DNA of 64,000 nucleotides from Cornus controversa. Its lineage: Eukaryota > Streptophyta > Magnoliopsida > Cornales > Cornaceae. This document shows positions 22,901-37,900 of this stretch, piece by piece. Position numbers and translations under genes: made by a program. Where the stretch lies: positions 19,975,255-20,039,254 of the forward strand of contig CM048853.1 in assembly GCA_026545225.1 (NCBI GenBank). Direction: 5' to 3'. The notes beneath the pieces are model-generated. The model did no database searches, was not told the origin of the DNA, and was given only the letters and a program-made list of their open reading frames with translations. Numbering within the stretch: the stretch's first letter is position 1; every line of letters begins with the position of its first letter.

Positions 22901-25900
22901 AATCGAACTTCAATGCAGTTGCATGTGTAAGAGTACTAACAAATATATATCACATAACGGATGACATATAGCACATAGGTTAATGATACAATTTATAATA
23001 ACATAGTTAATTATCTAAGAACATTAATGCATATAAGTTTACTGATTCATGACATTATTAGTAGTTTTATTTACATAAAAATATCTCAAAACACAGCAGT
23101 AGGCAAGGAATGTGATATCATAATATAACACATTATTGGGTTTCTTTTAGCACATAAAATTAATTTAGGGAGGTTGGTCTGGTCACCTACCTTTGAAGGA
23201 TGGGAGCCTTTCCACTACTATGATCTCTAAAGTCCAGTTGATGGGTCCCATTGCTTGGTCACTCTTGATGCCAGGCAGAGTCTCCTCTCTTTTCCTCTCT
23301 CTCTTCATTCTTCCTTTTTTTTCTTTCTTTCTTTCTCTCTCCTCTCTCTCTGTCTGTCTCTCTCATCATTCTCCCTCTACAATGGCTGGTTAGGAGAGTG
23401 GTGGCCCTATTTATTGCTGAGGTGCATGAGGCCCCTCTCCATTTTGCCTAACTTCTAATATTTTATTTAATCTTAATTTTCCTTGGGATTTGTGAGATAA
23501 GCTCGGATTAATGCTTTTAATCTGGTGAAAAAATTCATGGTTTTACACTCACGCTTGAGAACCCAAGCTTATACTGTTGATCCAGGCAGCAACCTTTATT
23601 TTACAATCACTATTTGCATAATATGTTCTTTTTAAGATGTGAATTACTTCTAGACTGAATTCCTCCCAATTTGTAGTACAGTGAATTACTTCTAGACTGA
23701 ATTCCTCCCAATTTGTAGTACAGTTATTCATTTGTCTCCTCTTTATGCATGGTTTCCCATCACTAACTAAATTATGTTTTTTGGTGTTTGGTCTTCAAGC
23801 CTGCAGAGAAATATCCATTTATATTTTCGAAAGATTCTGTTTTTGGGAGGTAACTTTATTTCCATTACTTTGTATTGTAATAATACAGCCTAAATATCTC
23901 ATTTCAAAACTTGCTATCAGTGTTCTAAATCTATCTTATTCCAAACATCCACGTGTGATGCAGATTTCCTTACTTCTTACCCTGCCTCTGCATGTCAGTG
24001 TTTGCATTGTTTGTAACTATTGCTTCCTGTTGGCTTCCGGTATGTTTTTTTATTAATCTGATTTTGATGCCATTTATGTTATTGTTGTCTTTCTGTTGCA
24101 TCTTGCTCATCGTTGTCACTGTTTCATTTCAACTTTTGGTACTTGGGGTCATCTTTTAATTGAACAGCGATTACTTGCTAACTTTTCTAGGGTACGAAAA
24201 AAAAAAAAATATATATATATATATATTTATATTTTAATTTTTATTTAAAATAAAAATTAAAGTGTTCACAACTTTCTATAGAGGCATCTAGAATTTTATA
24301 TTGAGTTGATAACAATAATTTTTCCTTTATGTTAAAAACGGAATGATCTATAATTTCACCTTTTCTTTTTCTTGGATAAGTTTTAGGTTTAATTGATGGG
24401 GTGGTGGTTTTGGTCAGTTTATATTTGTTAGCGTTGACACTATGCAAACTTCAAATTATCCATGCAATTCAATGCTTGAAAAGAAGTTCGATCTTATGGG
24501 TCCCATCAAAATCCAAATTGACCCTAAAAGCTGAATGGGAAATCAAAGTTTAAAATGGAGAGAATGTGTTCAAGTCCAATGCAAACCCTATGTCACCCAT
24601 GTAATAAGAACGATGGAAAGGGTATAAAACAATCTATAGCAATGATCTTATTCATGCTCAATATTTATGTCTTGATTTCTCTCATATTCTCAGCGTTATT
24701 GTATTTTCTTTGTTTATCAATTTTTTTTATAAAGTTTATTTCTCAACTTATATTGTAACAGTTGAGGTTGATCTAATTTGAGTTAGGGTTTATGAGAGGA
24801 GAGGAAGAAGAAGAAGAAGAAGAAAAGAAGGAGAAGAGAATTCTTAGTATATTATTGTATCTCTATAAGACCTAATACAAAACCCTTATATTCTCTTCAA
24901 TAATCGAGAAAAATAGTAAGAAGACAAAAACACCCTTAATACAATAAGCCCAATCACCCGAACTCTCTAACACTCCCCCTCAAGCTGGAGCATACAGATT
25001 GAACATGCCCAGCTTGACACACAATCTTTGAAAGGCACCACGAGCTAATGGCTTCGTAAAAATATCCCCCAACTGATCGTCGGAACAAATATAGGGGGTA
25101 ACAATGTGCTTTTGCATCAACAAATCACGGATAAAATGACAATCAACCTCGATATGCTTGGTGCGCTCGTGAAAAACAGGATTACTAGCAATAAAAATGG
25201 CGGCTTAGTTATCACAGTACATAGGCATAGGAGCAAGAACCACAACACCCATCTCCTGAAGAAGAGAGCGAACCCACAACATCTCAGAAGCAGTGTGAGC
25301 CATAGCACGATACTCAGCCTCAGCACTAGAACGAGCAACAACATTTTGCTTTTTACTGCGCCAAGTAACAAGATTACCACCAACAAACGTGCAATAACCA
25401 GATGTAGAACGCTTATCAGAGAGACTACCTGCCCAATCAGCATCACTAAAGCATGTCACGTTGATGGAGGAAGAGGGTTTATACAACAAACCATTCCCAG
25501 GAGCACCTGTTAGATACCGCAAAATACGACAAAGAGCCTCGAAGTGGGGATGACGAGGAGCATGCATAAACTGACTAACCACACTAACAGCATAGGTGAT
25601 ATCAGGACGAGTAACAGTAAGATAAATCAACTTCCCAACCAAACGACGATAGCGTCCAACATCAATAAATAATGCCCCCTGTTCACCATCCAGTTTCACT
25701 GTAGAATCCATAGGAGTATCAATAGGTCAAGCACCTAACATACCAGTCTCAGATAAAAGGTCAAGTACATATTTACGTTGTGAGAGAGAGAGACCTTGAG
25801 CAGAACGGGCAACTTCAATACCAAGAAAATAGCATAAGGCACCCAAATCCTTGGTATGGAACTGTTGACCTAAATGTCGTTTCAAGGCTGCAATACCGAT

Positions 25901-28900
25901 AGAGTCACTACCAGAGATAATAATATCATCAACATAAACAATTAACACAATAATGGTAGCATAAGAGCGACGAATAAAGACAGAATGGTCAGAAGTGGAA
26001 CGCTGAAAACCAAAAGCAATAACCACAGCATTGAATCTATCAAACCAAGCACGTGGAGACTGCTTTAGACCGTAAAGAGCCTTGCGCAGTCTACAAACAA
26101 GGTGCTCAGAACCAGCAACAACATAACGAGGCGGTTGGGCCATGTAAACTTCCTCCTGGAGATCGCCATGAAGAAATGCATTCTTGATATCAAGCTGATA
26201 TAAAGGCCAAGAACAACAAACTGCGACAGAAAGAAGAACTCGGACAGAATTAAGGCGAGCAACAGGAGAGAGTCTCTAAGTAATCCACGCCATACGTCTG
26301 TATATACCCTTTGGCAACCAACCGTGCCTTAAGGCGCTCTACAGAACCATCAGGAAGATATTTAATAGTATAGACCCATCGACACCCAACAGTTTGTTTT
26401 CCCGAAGGAAGACCAGTAAGCTCCCAAGTCTGATTCTTGTGAAGGGCACTCATTTCCTCATCCATAACTTGTTTCCATCCAAGCACAGAGATAGCATGCT
26501 GATAAGAGGAGGGAACAGAAATAGAGGACAAGGTAAAAGCAAAAGTGTGTAAAGAGGAAGAAATACGATCATAGGACACAAAGTTAGTAATAGGATGCTG
26601 AGTACAAGTACGCTTACCACGACGTAGAGCAATGGGCAAATCATCAGTTGAAGAAGTGAGTAAGGGAGGATCAGGAACCTCCGGTGAAGAAGATGTGGTG
26701 TCCGGACCAAAAGAAACAACGGGCCGAGATCGAGATCGCTGATAAACCTACAGTGGAGGATTAGACGGCAAGGAGGAATCAGACGGCAAAGAGGAATCAG
26801 ACGAGGAGGTTAAGGGGAGCGGCAAATGTGGGGAGGATGAGAAAGACTCCCCCTGACGAGCAGAGATAAGATCAAGAGACAAACGTTGACTAGAAGATGA
26901 AAAAAACATAGTAGATTCAAAAAAAGTAACATCAGCACTCACATAGTATCGACGAGACTCGGGACTATAACATCGATATCCCTTTTGAGTTGGGAGTATC
27001 CAAGGAAAACACATTTACGAGCACGAGGAGACAATTTGTCACGACCAGGATCCAAAACATGAGCAAAAGCAACACAACCAAAAACACGAGGAGTGAGCTG
27101 AAAGGGAGAGGTACTAGGATATAGAAGAGAAAAAGGAGTCTGATTACCCACAATAGCAGATGGCATACGGTTGATGAGATAACAAGCAGTAAGAACCGCA
27201 TCAGCCCAAAACTGTTTGGGTACGGACATATTAAATAACAAGGTATGGGCAACATCCAACAGATGGCGATGCTTTCGTTTAGCAACACCATTCTGTTGAG
27301 AAGTATGGGCACAACTAGTCTGATGAATAATACCACGATCAATACAAAAAGAATCCATGATAGACTGTGTATATTCCAAGGCATTATCAGAGCAAAAAAT
27401 TTTAATGCGCTTACCAAACTGAGTAAAAATTTTATTATAACATTTTTTAAAAATACGAGGTAACTCAGACCGTTCTTTCATAAAAAATAACCATGTCATT
27501 CGAGAGTAATCATCAACAAAAATAACAAAATAAAGAAATCCATTCAAACTAACAGTTCTAGAAGGACCCCAGATGTCCGTATGGACTACATCAAAAGATT
27601 CAGTTTGACGACTATGAGTACGACTCGAAAAAGAACTACGGTGATGCTTGCTCAACTGACAAGCCTCACATTCTAAAACAGACACATGACTCAATCTGGG
27701 AATAGCTAATCGCAGTTTTGCCAAGGATGGATGGCCCAAACGAAGATGCCACTGAAGAGGAGAGACTGAAGCACTCAAAGCCGATGACACAACTGAAGAA
27801 GGTTCATCAGAATCCAAATAATACAGTCCGTTTTTCTCATGCCCTGAACCAATCATCTTCTTCGTTCGGAGGTCCTGAAATACACAAGCAGTAGGAGAAA
27901 ATGTTATAGAACATTGTAAGGCTTTAGTCAATTGACTCACAAAAAGTAAATTAAAAGGAAAATTAGGAACATATAGACTGGACGATAAAGATAATGAATT
28001 AGTGGGATGAAGAAAACCTTTCCCAAGAACAGGCCTAGAAGAACCATCTGCTAGAACAATTTGATGGTTAATAGGTTTTAAAGCAGAGAAAAGAGATGAA
28101 TTACCAGACATATGCGAGCTAGCTCCAGAATCAATGACCCAAGAAGGAGAGGATTGAGCCACACATGTAATATTACCTGAATTGGCTAAGGTAGCAGTGG
28201 ATGGAAGGGCAGTGGAAGTGGATGGAAGAGCAGTTTGTAGTTTCTGAATCAACTCGCTAAGTTGAGTAGTGAGTGCATCCCGAGAACCAGAATCAGAAGC
28301 TACATGTCCACGAGTTGTACTAGATTGCAGTGGCTGTGAAATACTCTCAGTGACCTGATGCACATAATTTGGCTTCCCATATTTCATCCAACAATAAGGT
28401 TCAGTATGATTGGTACCACCACAATGATCACACTTCCGGTCACCACATCCACTAGAACGGCCGCCACCACAGAAACCACCACGAAAGCCATGACTAAAAT
28501 TACCACGACCACCACGAAAACCACCACGAGAATTACCACGACCACCGCCACTAGAGACTAAGGCAGATGACTCAGAAGGAGGCACAATGGAATGTTGCCC
28601 TAAGGACGACCTCAATAAGCGAGAATATGCATTAGTAGCAGTGGGCAATTTCTCGCTAGCAAGAATTTGATCTTTAAAGCCACGAAGATCAGAGTCCAAA
28701 CCAGACAACAATGAAGCAATCATAAACTCTTCCCAATGACGCTTCTGTTGTTCTAAATCAGTAGTAAATGGACGATACTGCAATAATTGATCCCACAAAT
28801 TCTTAAGTATGCTGTAATACTCGGACAATGATTTTTCGGACTGCCTAGAAGCAAAAATCTTCTCATACAACTCATACACCCGAGAAACATTACTCTGTTG

Positions 28901-31900
28901 CGAAAACGATTCGGCAAGAGACTCCCAAATCTTCTTAGAGGAATCACAAAAAGCAACAGTAGAGGCAATATTGGATTCCATACTATGCCATAACCATCCC
29001 ATAACAATGGAATCCTCACAAATCCAATCCTCATGTTTCTTCGTGTCTGCAGGAAGTTCTTCCGTTAAATACTTAATTTTCTTTCGCCCACGAAGAAAAA
29101 CTTGCACAGCATGAGCCCAAGTAAGGTAATTAAGACCATTCAATTTTTCTGAGGTAATTGACCGAGGCATATCATCAGTCTTGACAGGTGGGGGTTGATT
29201 ATTAGCCATGATTATGTTTGAAATTCAATAAACAACTCACGGAGAACAATTTACACAAAAAAATAGTCCGAAAAACCCAAAGTTGAACCAGAATTTTGTT
29301 ACAAGAGAAGAAGGAAATCAGATTTGATCTTTAGAGGCAAGTAATCATCAAACCTGGACATGCCCAAGTCCCCACATCATCTGCAGTAGATATTAAGAGC
29401 AAGACACAGCAGCACACGTAACAGAGGAGCACTTCCACGCTCAGCCGAACCTCATTTTGGGGCCAAAAACACTTCAAAATGCTTTAAATCAACAAACAAC
29501 CACCACACAAGCCCTTACCAGGTCTAGACGACACCCTTGGGAGGAATTCAAACCAACAAAAACCACTGAAAAACCCCCAAATCGCAGATCAAAAAAATCG
29601 AGACCCAAAATTAGAAAAAGTTTTGAAAATTGAAAACACCATCAATCTGCTTCAAATCACAAAATAAACACCACCATAATTCTTAGAAAAATCACCCGAA
29701 CCAGATTGTATGGTTCTTGACCTATAAATGATGACATCATCATGACGTCATCATGATGTAAGCATGACGTCAGCACCTGTATGCTGACGTCACTCCTCTC
29801 TGATGTTGGCCAAGTGTATAGGAATGAATTCTAGGTCTTGATCTTGCTCTGATACCAAGTTGAAGTTGATCTAATTTGAGTTAGGGTTTATGAGAGGAGA
29901 GGAAGAAGAAGAAGAAGAAAAGAAGGAGAAGAGAATTCTTAGTATATTATTGTATCTCTATAAGACCTAATACAAAACCCTTATATTCTCTTCAATAATC
30001 GAGAAAAATAGTAAGAAGACAAAAACACCCTTAATACAAGAAGCCCAATCACCCGAACTCTCTAACAGTAACTTTTCGGCATATCAGGAAGTATAGTATA
30101 ACATTCTCTGAAATATTTCCTTGTGAAAGAAAGTCGATGTATTTGTAATACAAGTGAAAATTATTTATCTATTGTGTAACATACAAGTTACATAGATAAA
30201 ATATTTCGTGTTTTATGGTTTCAAAGAAAGCTTTTTTGGCCTTGTAACGCCTGGCTTTTTCTGAGGCACGGTCGTTGGAGGTTATTGTTTTAAAATAAGG
30301 TTTTTTGTAAAGAAACCATAGGGTAGGTGAAGCAAATGGATATGAACAGAAGTCTTCTTACAACAGTAAGAAATACTAGGGTTACTCCAATCACCGTTAG
30401 AGCCTAGATTTCTAAAGGGAAATCTGGAAAAGCCTGAAGAGAAGTTACTAATCTGATAATATTTCAAAATTATATTGATTAAGACTTGGTTACAAGAGAG
30501 AGAGGACTGTCCCTTTTATAATATAACTACTAATGACTCTTGATTTCTCCTAGAATGACTTTTAAAATCCCCACACAACACTAATAACATTTTTACCAAT
30601 TTCCTAAGCTAACACTTAGTAATTCCAAAGCTTAATTACTTGGTACCCAAAAACAAGAATGACTCTTTGACTTTTTCAAGACACTTTCCAAAGCACCATT
30701 AATTATTTGCATCAAACCCTCCTCGAAGAAAACTTGCCCTCGAGTTTGAAACAATTTACCATGATTTATTAAAAACCCGAATCAGGTCTTCCATCCTTTT
30801 TCTTCCTTTCCTCACTCGAAGAGAACATAATAATCTTCTTTCACCAACAAAGAACACCTTTTCATGAACTTCCCAAGCTCTTTCTTTGAATTTAGTAGAT
30901 TTCTGAAGCTTGCTTGAAAACAAATCATGAACCAACACCTGAATTAATCTGATTTTTGCGCTGGAACAACTACTGGCTATATGTTGCTCCATGAATTCAT
31001 CCCAAATCAGATAAGGAATATGGAATTCATGATCTGTCAACTTTATGAACAAAGAAGCTTCATTTCTGACCAAATTGTTCAAGTAAACTACATCTAATGT
31101 ATTGTCCAAAGCACCAGTCACCCTTGGATATTCAATGGTCTTATCTTCAAAATTTCCACGTATTTGTTTGTCGACAAACAAATACGTGATTAGCGGCTCG
31201 TTGGGAAGCTCATCTACCTATCCATGGCTAGACCTGACATTGCTTATATCATGAGTGTCGTAAGTCAAGTTATGCACTCTCCTCGCACCCCTTACCTTGA
31301 CGTAGCTATAGGGATCCTTCGCCCTAGATATGTGATTGAAGATGCAAATTTCATGTTTTATTCTTCACAAATCTGTGTCTGCCTTGTTTTCAATGGATGT
31401 ACTCGAACGACTCAAGACATTTTGACACATTACAATCCACGTTTTGAATAGGAATTTTCCAACACATAACTCATATACCTAACAACTGTACAAGCCCACA
31501 ATAACTTAGGTATAGATTCTATTGAGGTAGACACTAAGGATACACCATGATGGTGTCCCATACCCCATGCTTCCATAACTCCCTCAATTCTCATACATTT
31601 TTCAAAATCCAAACTCAACTTTCTAAATCAAATAATGGAAACATAAGAATATCATGAGTGAATGTAGTGCCTAACACATTTGCCTAGCATGAGTAAACCC
31701 CGATCCTCTACATTTCACTACAAGTAGATCATTATAGAGTTACAATCCATTTACATTGGGCCTTCTTTTAAATATGATTTTCAAAACCAAATTTTCAACC
31801 TGTTTTTAAAGCCTTATTTGTGAGTGGTGACTTAACACACTAAAACTCAGTGTTATGTGACGACTCCATATAAATCTACCTAAGACCCTACTGATGCAAA

Positions 31901-34900
31901 TAATTAACAGTGCTTTGGAAAGTGTCTGAAAAAGTCAAAGAGTCATTCTTTTTTTTGGGTACTAAGTAATTAAGCTTTGAAATTACTAAGTTTTAGCTTA
32001 GGAAAGTGGTAAAAATATTATTAATGTTGTGTGGGGATTCTAAAAGTCATTCTAGGAGAAATCAAGACTATTAAGTAATTATATTATAAAAGGGACAGCC
32101 CTCTCTCTGTTGTAACTAAGTCTTATTCAATATAATTTTGAGATATTTTTCAGATTATAAACTTCTCTCAAGGATTTTTCCAAATTTTCCTTTAGCAATG
32201 TAGGCTCCAACGGTGATTGGAGTATTTCTAGTCCATCTTATTGTTGTAAGAAGACTTTGTTCTATCTTTGTTTCATTCAAGTGGTATTAGAGTCTTTTTG
32301 TAAAATTTGTGATTATTGAGGATCTATGACTAGGCAAGGAAGCAAGATAGCCACAAAAGAAGACGTCAAAAATTTGCAACAACAAATTATTTTTTTTGAT
32401 AAATAAAATTTCATTAGAAAGACGCTCAAAGGGGAGCCAACCCGAGGATTTACAAAGAGCCGGAAATCGACCAACTAAAATCTTAAGCTATCAAGAAGGT
32501 CCACTACTTGACCATCCGATGTACAATTTTTTCTGTATACCCAAAAAAATAAAAGAGTTAGAATTTTGTATTTGAGAGACCAAATAGAAGACTCCACATT
32601 CTCAAAGCGCCTCCTATTCCTCTCTTGGCACAAACCCCACCATAAACAAAGGGAAGTGACCCTCCAAGCATCCCTGACTCGGCTGTCTACTGAACACCCT
32701 TTCCAAGCCTCGATTGTATCCTTCGTGGATCTGGGAAACACCCAATCCATACCAAACGCAACCAGGAACATAGACCAAACGTCCCTCGCTACTATGCAAT
32801 GTAAAAGAAGATGGTTCATCGTTTCCTCTGACCTCTTGCACATGCAACACCAATTTATCATAATGCGGCCTCTTCTTCTGAGGTTATCAATGGTAAGAAT
32901 CTTTCCTAAGGTAGCTGTCCAAGTGAAAAAGGCCACCTTCACGGGGGCTTTCGTTCTCCAAATAGCCTTCCAAGAAAAAGTGGGACTCGTGGATTCTATA
33001 ATAGGAACGAACCTCGAAGGCTCTCCTTTTGGATCCCGTCCACTCCATCTCGTCTATCCCTTCTCCCTCGATCACTTGATTATACAAAATGGTAAGAAGT
33101 TCTGATACCTCTGAAAGCTCCCAATCATGAAAAACCCTACGAAAGCTCACATCCCAAGACAGTCTTCCGCTATCAAGCTGATAACAGTCGGCTACTAAGG
33201 CTTGTTTGTTCGAGGCAATCCTAAAAAGTCTAGGGAACCTACATGCCAAAGAAAGATCCCCGCACCACACGTTTTCCCAAAAACTGATAAATCTCCCATT
33301 TCTTACCTTAAACTGAATGAATTTGGAAAACTCATCCCATCCTTTTCGAATATTTTTCCAACCCCCCACCCCCGCAGGGAGGTTGGTCTCCGTAGACCGC
33401 CAACCACCAACTTCTTCTCCACCCTGACTAAAAACAACCCTCCTCTACAATCTGGACCTCTTAGCTCTAAAGAGCCAAAGCCATTTGCCCAATAGCGCCT
33501 TATTAAACAGTTCTAGTCTCCTTATTCCCAAACCGCCTTTTTGAATCTGGGTGCACACCTTCCCTTAACTCACTAGATGATATTTGAACTCATCCCCTAA
33601 ACTGCCCCACAAGAACTTGCTTTGAATCCTCTCGAGCCTCCTCGCAATTGACATCCGCTTTACTATAGGGTCCCATATGGAGACCATTCTCGACGACACT
33701 CCCAACGGCATCCCTAAGTAAGAAATCGAATATGAGCCAACTCCACAACCCAGAATATGAGCGAACTCGTGAATTCCGACCTCTTCCCCGACTAGCACCA
33801 ACTCACTTTTTCCAATATTGATTTTCAGGCCAGAAATCGCCTGAAAGCATATCAAGATGTACTTCAAGTGTCTCAGCTGATCTTCCCTCGCTTCGCAGAA
33901 AACAATGGTATCATCTGCATAAAGCAAATGAGATACCACTAAATGATTAGGCTCTCTCCCTACTCGAAACCCTCTGATCACCCCTAGCTCCTCTGCCCTT
34001 TTTATCATCCTACTAAAGGCTTCCATGACGATGATAAACAAAAAAGATGATAACAGATCTCCCTGCCTCAGGCCCTGAGAGCTAGGAAAAAACCCGCTGG
34101 GGACCCATTCACCAAAATAGAAAATCAAACTGTCGAAATACATTGGTGGATCCATCTCCTCCATCTAGGCCCGAAGCTCATCCTCTCTAATAGCTACATC
34201 AAGGTAAGTGGTGCGAGGAGAGTGCATAACTTGACTTACGACACTCATGATATAAGCAATGTCAGGTCTAGCCATGGATAGGTAGATGAGCTTCCCAACG
34301 AGCCGCTAATACTGAACAACATCTAACAATAACTCCCCCTCAGAATCAGCCAACCGATGATTTTGCTCAATCGGAGGCAATTCTTTCTCACAGAACAACC
34401 ATTCTATTGAGGGGTTTGAACATTGGACATCTAATGGTCAATCCTAAATTATGTATATTATTGTTGTACTTTCCCATAAGTGTACTCCATACCATGGTTA
34501 GATATGAATTTTTTAATGGTAAGACCATACTGAGTCTGAACCATTTTCACAATTTTTTTAAAAATAGTATACACCTCATTCTTGGTCTTCATGAGATAAA
34601 CCCATGTAGCACAGCTATGATTATCAATAAACAACACAAAATATCGAAGTCTAAGACTAGAAATAATTGGGGAAGGCCCCCACACATTTGAATGAACAAG
34701 ATCAAATGGTGCCGAAGCAGTTTTATTAGTATTTTGCATGACAATTGGAACGAATATGTTTAGCTAGGTGACACATCTCATAGGATAAATCTGAGACTAC
34801 CACATTACTAATAAAGAAGGAAACAAATGTTTTAAATAATCGAAAAAAATGTCCTAAATGCAAGTGCTAGTGCAAAAGTTGGGCTTTAATAGATAAAACA

Positions 34901-37900
34901 AAACTAAAAAAGGAAATTGAATGTGCTTGAGGTGACAGAGGAGCATCCAACAGGTATAGGCTCCACTTCACGCCCACTGCCAATAGTCCGCTTCAACACC
35001 ATATCCTGAAAAACACAATGAGATGGAAAGAACATTACACTACAATTTAATTGTTTAGTAACACTACTAAAAAAATTAGATTAGTAGTAAACTGTGGAAT
35101 ATGATGTGTATCTAATAAAGTTAAAAGAGTAACAGATATGTTACCCTTCCTTGCAATGGAAGATGGAGAGCCATCCACAAGGCGTACCTTGAGATGGCTA
35201 GAGCAGATACTATAAGAGTGGAGGGAGGACATACTAGTTATATTGTCTGAAGCACTTGAATCAATTATCCATGGTGTCGAAGATGTAGATATGTTATATG
35301 TAGATGCAATAATACCTGAGTGGGCATAAGTGGAGGTTGAATGGGATGATGCCTCCATTTGACTGAAGAACTGTTTGAACTAGTCCAAATCAACCTGAGT
35401 CAAGGTAACTATGGCCGAGGATGAAGCAAAGTTGTCAGGAGTCGACAAAGAGTCTAACTTTGTAACAAAATGCATAAAGGATTGAGGCTGTTGTTGCTTC
35501 TGCTCCGGTGGGCGTCCATGTAGTGAATAACAGTGAGATTTAATGTGACCAATCTTCCCGCAATGATCACACCACCCACGTTGTCGTTCAGGAGGAGAGC
35601 CAGTGGAATGGTGCAGTTCTTAAAGAGTTAGGAATACGAACTCCCATAGTAGAGTGGTCAATGGAAGAGTCCAACGACTCTCATCTAACACATAGGAATA
35701 TGCCTCCTCTTAACAAAGGAATGAAGACAAGCCTAACAAATGAACATGAGCATATTCAAACACATTATTCAACCAGGCAAGAAACTGAAACACTGGATTC
35801 TTCTCCACAATCCGTCCATATAAAATTACAGCCTCTGGATCCTTCCAAGAGTGGAAGGAATCATAATATGAAATCTCCTCCCAAATAGCATGAAGCCCAG
35901 TCATATAACCTGAAACTGTCAAGCCACCCTGAATGATCCTAATGATATTTCGCCCCAACTGGAAAATCCTTGCGTTATTTTACCTTTGAGAATAAGTGCG
36001 TTGTATCGACTCCCAAATCTTCTTAGCGGTCTTCATAAACATATAACCAATAGTTTTGTTTGGCTGCATTGAATTGAATAGCCAAGACATAGCCATGGCA
36101 TTATCTGCAAACCACTATGGATATGTCTTTTGTGCCTTAGCTGACTCTTTCTCAAAACTAGTAGTATAGCTAATCTTGCTTTGCCACCAATGAACATCCT
36201 AACAGAGTATGCCCAAATCAAATAGTTGAAACCATCCAACTTCACGGTGGTGATCTGAAGTCCTGGATTCTCTGATGAGTTGGTGAGAAAAATGGCACCA
36301 CCACCCTTAGAACTTGAGCCATGAGAATCAATAGTCGAGGACTCTGAAGCTGCCATACTCTATCACACGACAATAAATGACTCCAAAACACCATAAATAA
36401 TCAAAACGTCTCCTCAGACCATAAACAATCAATAATGTCTCCTCATACCATTCCCAAAAAGTCCAAATATAGACTTTTTTTTAGGAGTGCTGCCCACTTA
36501 CATATAACTGGAGAGCCTCCTTCTCAATATCTAGAACCTCTCTATAGACTTACAATAATTTACCCAAGCCCTTCTAGGTGTTGGAGACCAAATATACAAA
36601 CTTACCCAATCTTAGGAGAGTAAAAAAAAACTTGTGAAACTTAGAAATACTTGCTTTTGATCAGAGAAAAACAACTCACATGATGATGTGCAGGTTGTGT
36701 CACAGGGTGTTGCAAACAGCCTAGGGTGGCTGTCCCACAAGCTACAAGGGTGCTTGCGCAGACCACGAGGCATAGTTGGCCTTGTGTAGGTCGAGAATAG
36801 GACTTAGGTGTCCTTCGCGTAAAATGGAAGGCTGTTGGAGGTTGTGAAAAGGTGTTGGCTCTGATACCAAGAAGAGATATTTACAAAAAAAATATGTAAA
36901 TGCTTCAATGAGTGTCTTCACCCATTCACAACTCTGATATTTATATATGAAAGAAGCACGTGTTAAATATTACAGGAAAGAAAACCAAATAAAATCATAG
37001 CAGATCCTATGCCTAAATATATGTGTAAATAAAGTCAAATCCCATGATTTTAGGCTAATCATATCTCAATTAATATGGTAAGTCCAATCCCATGATTCTA
37101 GCCATATATCTCGGCCAACACTATTTATGATTTTGAAGTCTCTAATCATCTAGATAGAGAAAATCCATGAGAGAGGAGAATTCGCAAATTACTCAATCCA
37201 ACACCATACGTGAGTGTTATTAAGGGGAAATTTGACAATCCAATCCAAATGAACAGTTCAGAGTTTTTAGCAGAAGGGCGGACAATCACTAAAGAAGCGG
37301 ATTCGTGAGGAGTGACAACCAGAAGACTTGAGTGGAAAGTTTGGCGTCAGTCTGTGTCAAGAGGTAATTAAGGGTTCTAGGGTGTGAGAACTATTAACTT
37401 GGTTGCAACTTCTTTCTTGTATAGTGAATTATGCCTCTCTGGACTAGTTCCTATAGTTTTTCCCTTTTGACTTCTCCACGTATAAATTTGTATCTTTGCT
37501 CTACTCCATTTCATTGATGCGGGATTGTGAATATGATTGATTGAAATTGAAAATTAACGAGCATAAAACTATAATTCAAAATATAGATCATCATACCTAA
37601 CTAATTGAATTTCAAACAAGGATCAATGATAATTTGAAAAATTAGTTAATTGAAAAATAATATCTATCAGAGCCAAGGAAATGATCTAACGCACCCATCA
37701 ATAGTAAACCAAGGTAGCCTTAGTCAACGTTGAGTTTGAAGAGTGGACTTGGTTGTGTTGGGAAAATGAGTGGGAGTCTCTAAGGAATGTCATGGGGTAG
37801 GGGCTGTTTGGTTGAAAGTTCTGAAATGTAATACCCTGCTCCAACACATGGTATGATATTATCCGCTTTAGGCCTGAGCCCGCACGGTTTTGCTCTTGGG

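Larger units (their letters stand above)
19112..23799 (+). other. ZIFL intron 7 (4.7 kb)
   Basis: 19112-19458 contains a possible LTR-element scrap (ctgataccatgttag near 19172). 19459-22618 is an LTR-like block, described separately. 22619-23638 has no recognised feature apart from a pyrimidine-rich stretch (about 23278-23370). A perfect 42-bp tandem duplication sits at 23639-23722, 78 bp before exon 8. Acceptor gtcttcaag. Confidence 0.75.
24760..30067 (-). mobile_element. Young Ty1/copia retrotransposon, 5.3 kb, LTRs about 99% identical
   Basis: Left (3') LTR 24760-24972, right (5') LTR 29858-30067; they differ by two substitutions and one 3-bp step in a GAA run. The TSD gtaac is at 24755-24759 and 30068-30072. 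The primer-binding site (reverse complement of gctctgatacca) at 29846-29857 touches the 5' LTR. The polypurine tract (ctccccctcaagctggagc, reverse strand) follows the 3' LTR. The order gag, protease, integrase, RT, RNase H is the Copia order. Frameshifts and stops interrupt the coding region after integrase, so it is probably not autonomous now. It sits antisense to ZIFL. Confidence 0.93.

Noticed and set aside
31224-31451. 75-codon plus-strand frame [11 protein letters not shown]... as a gene
   Set aside because: It is the Copia RT fragment duplicated in inverse orientation from 34190-34308.
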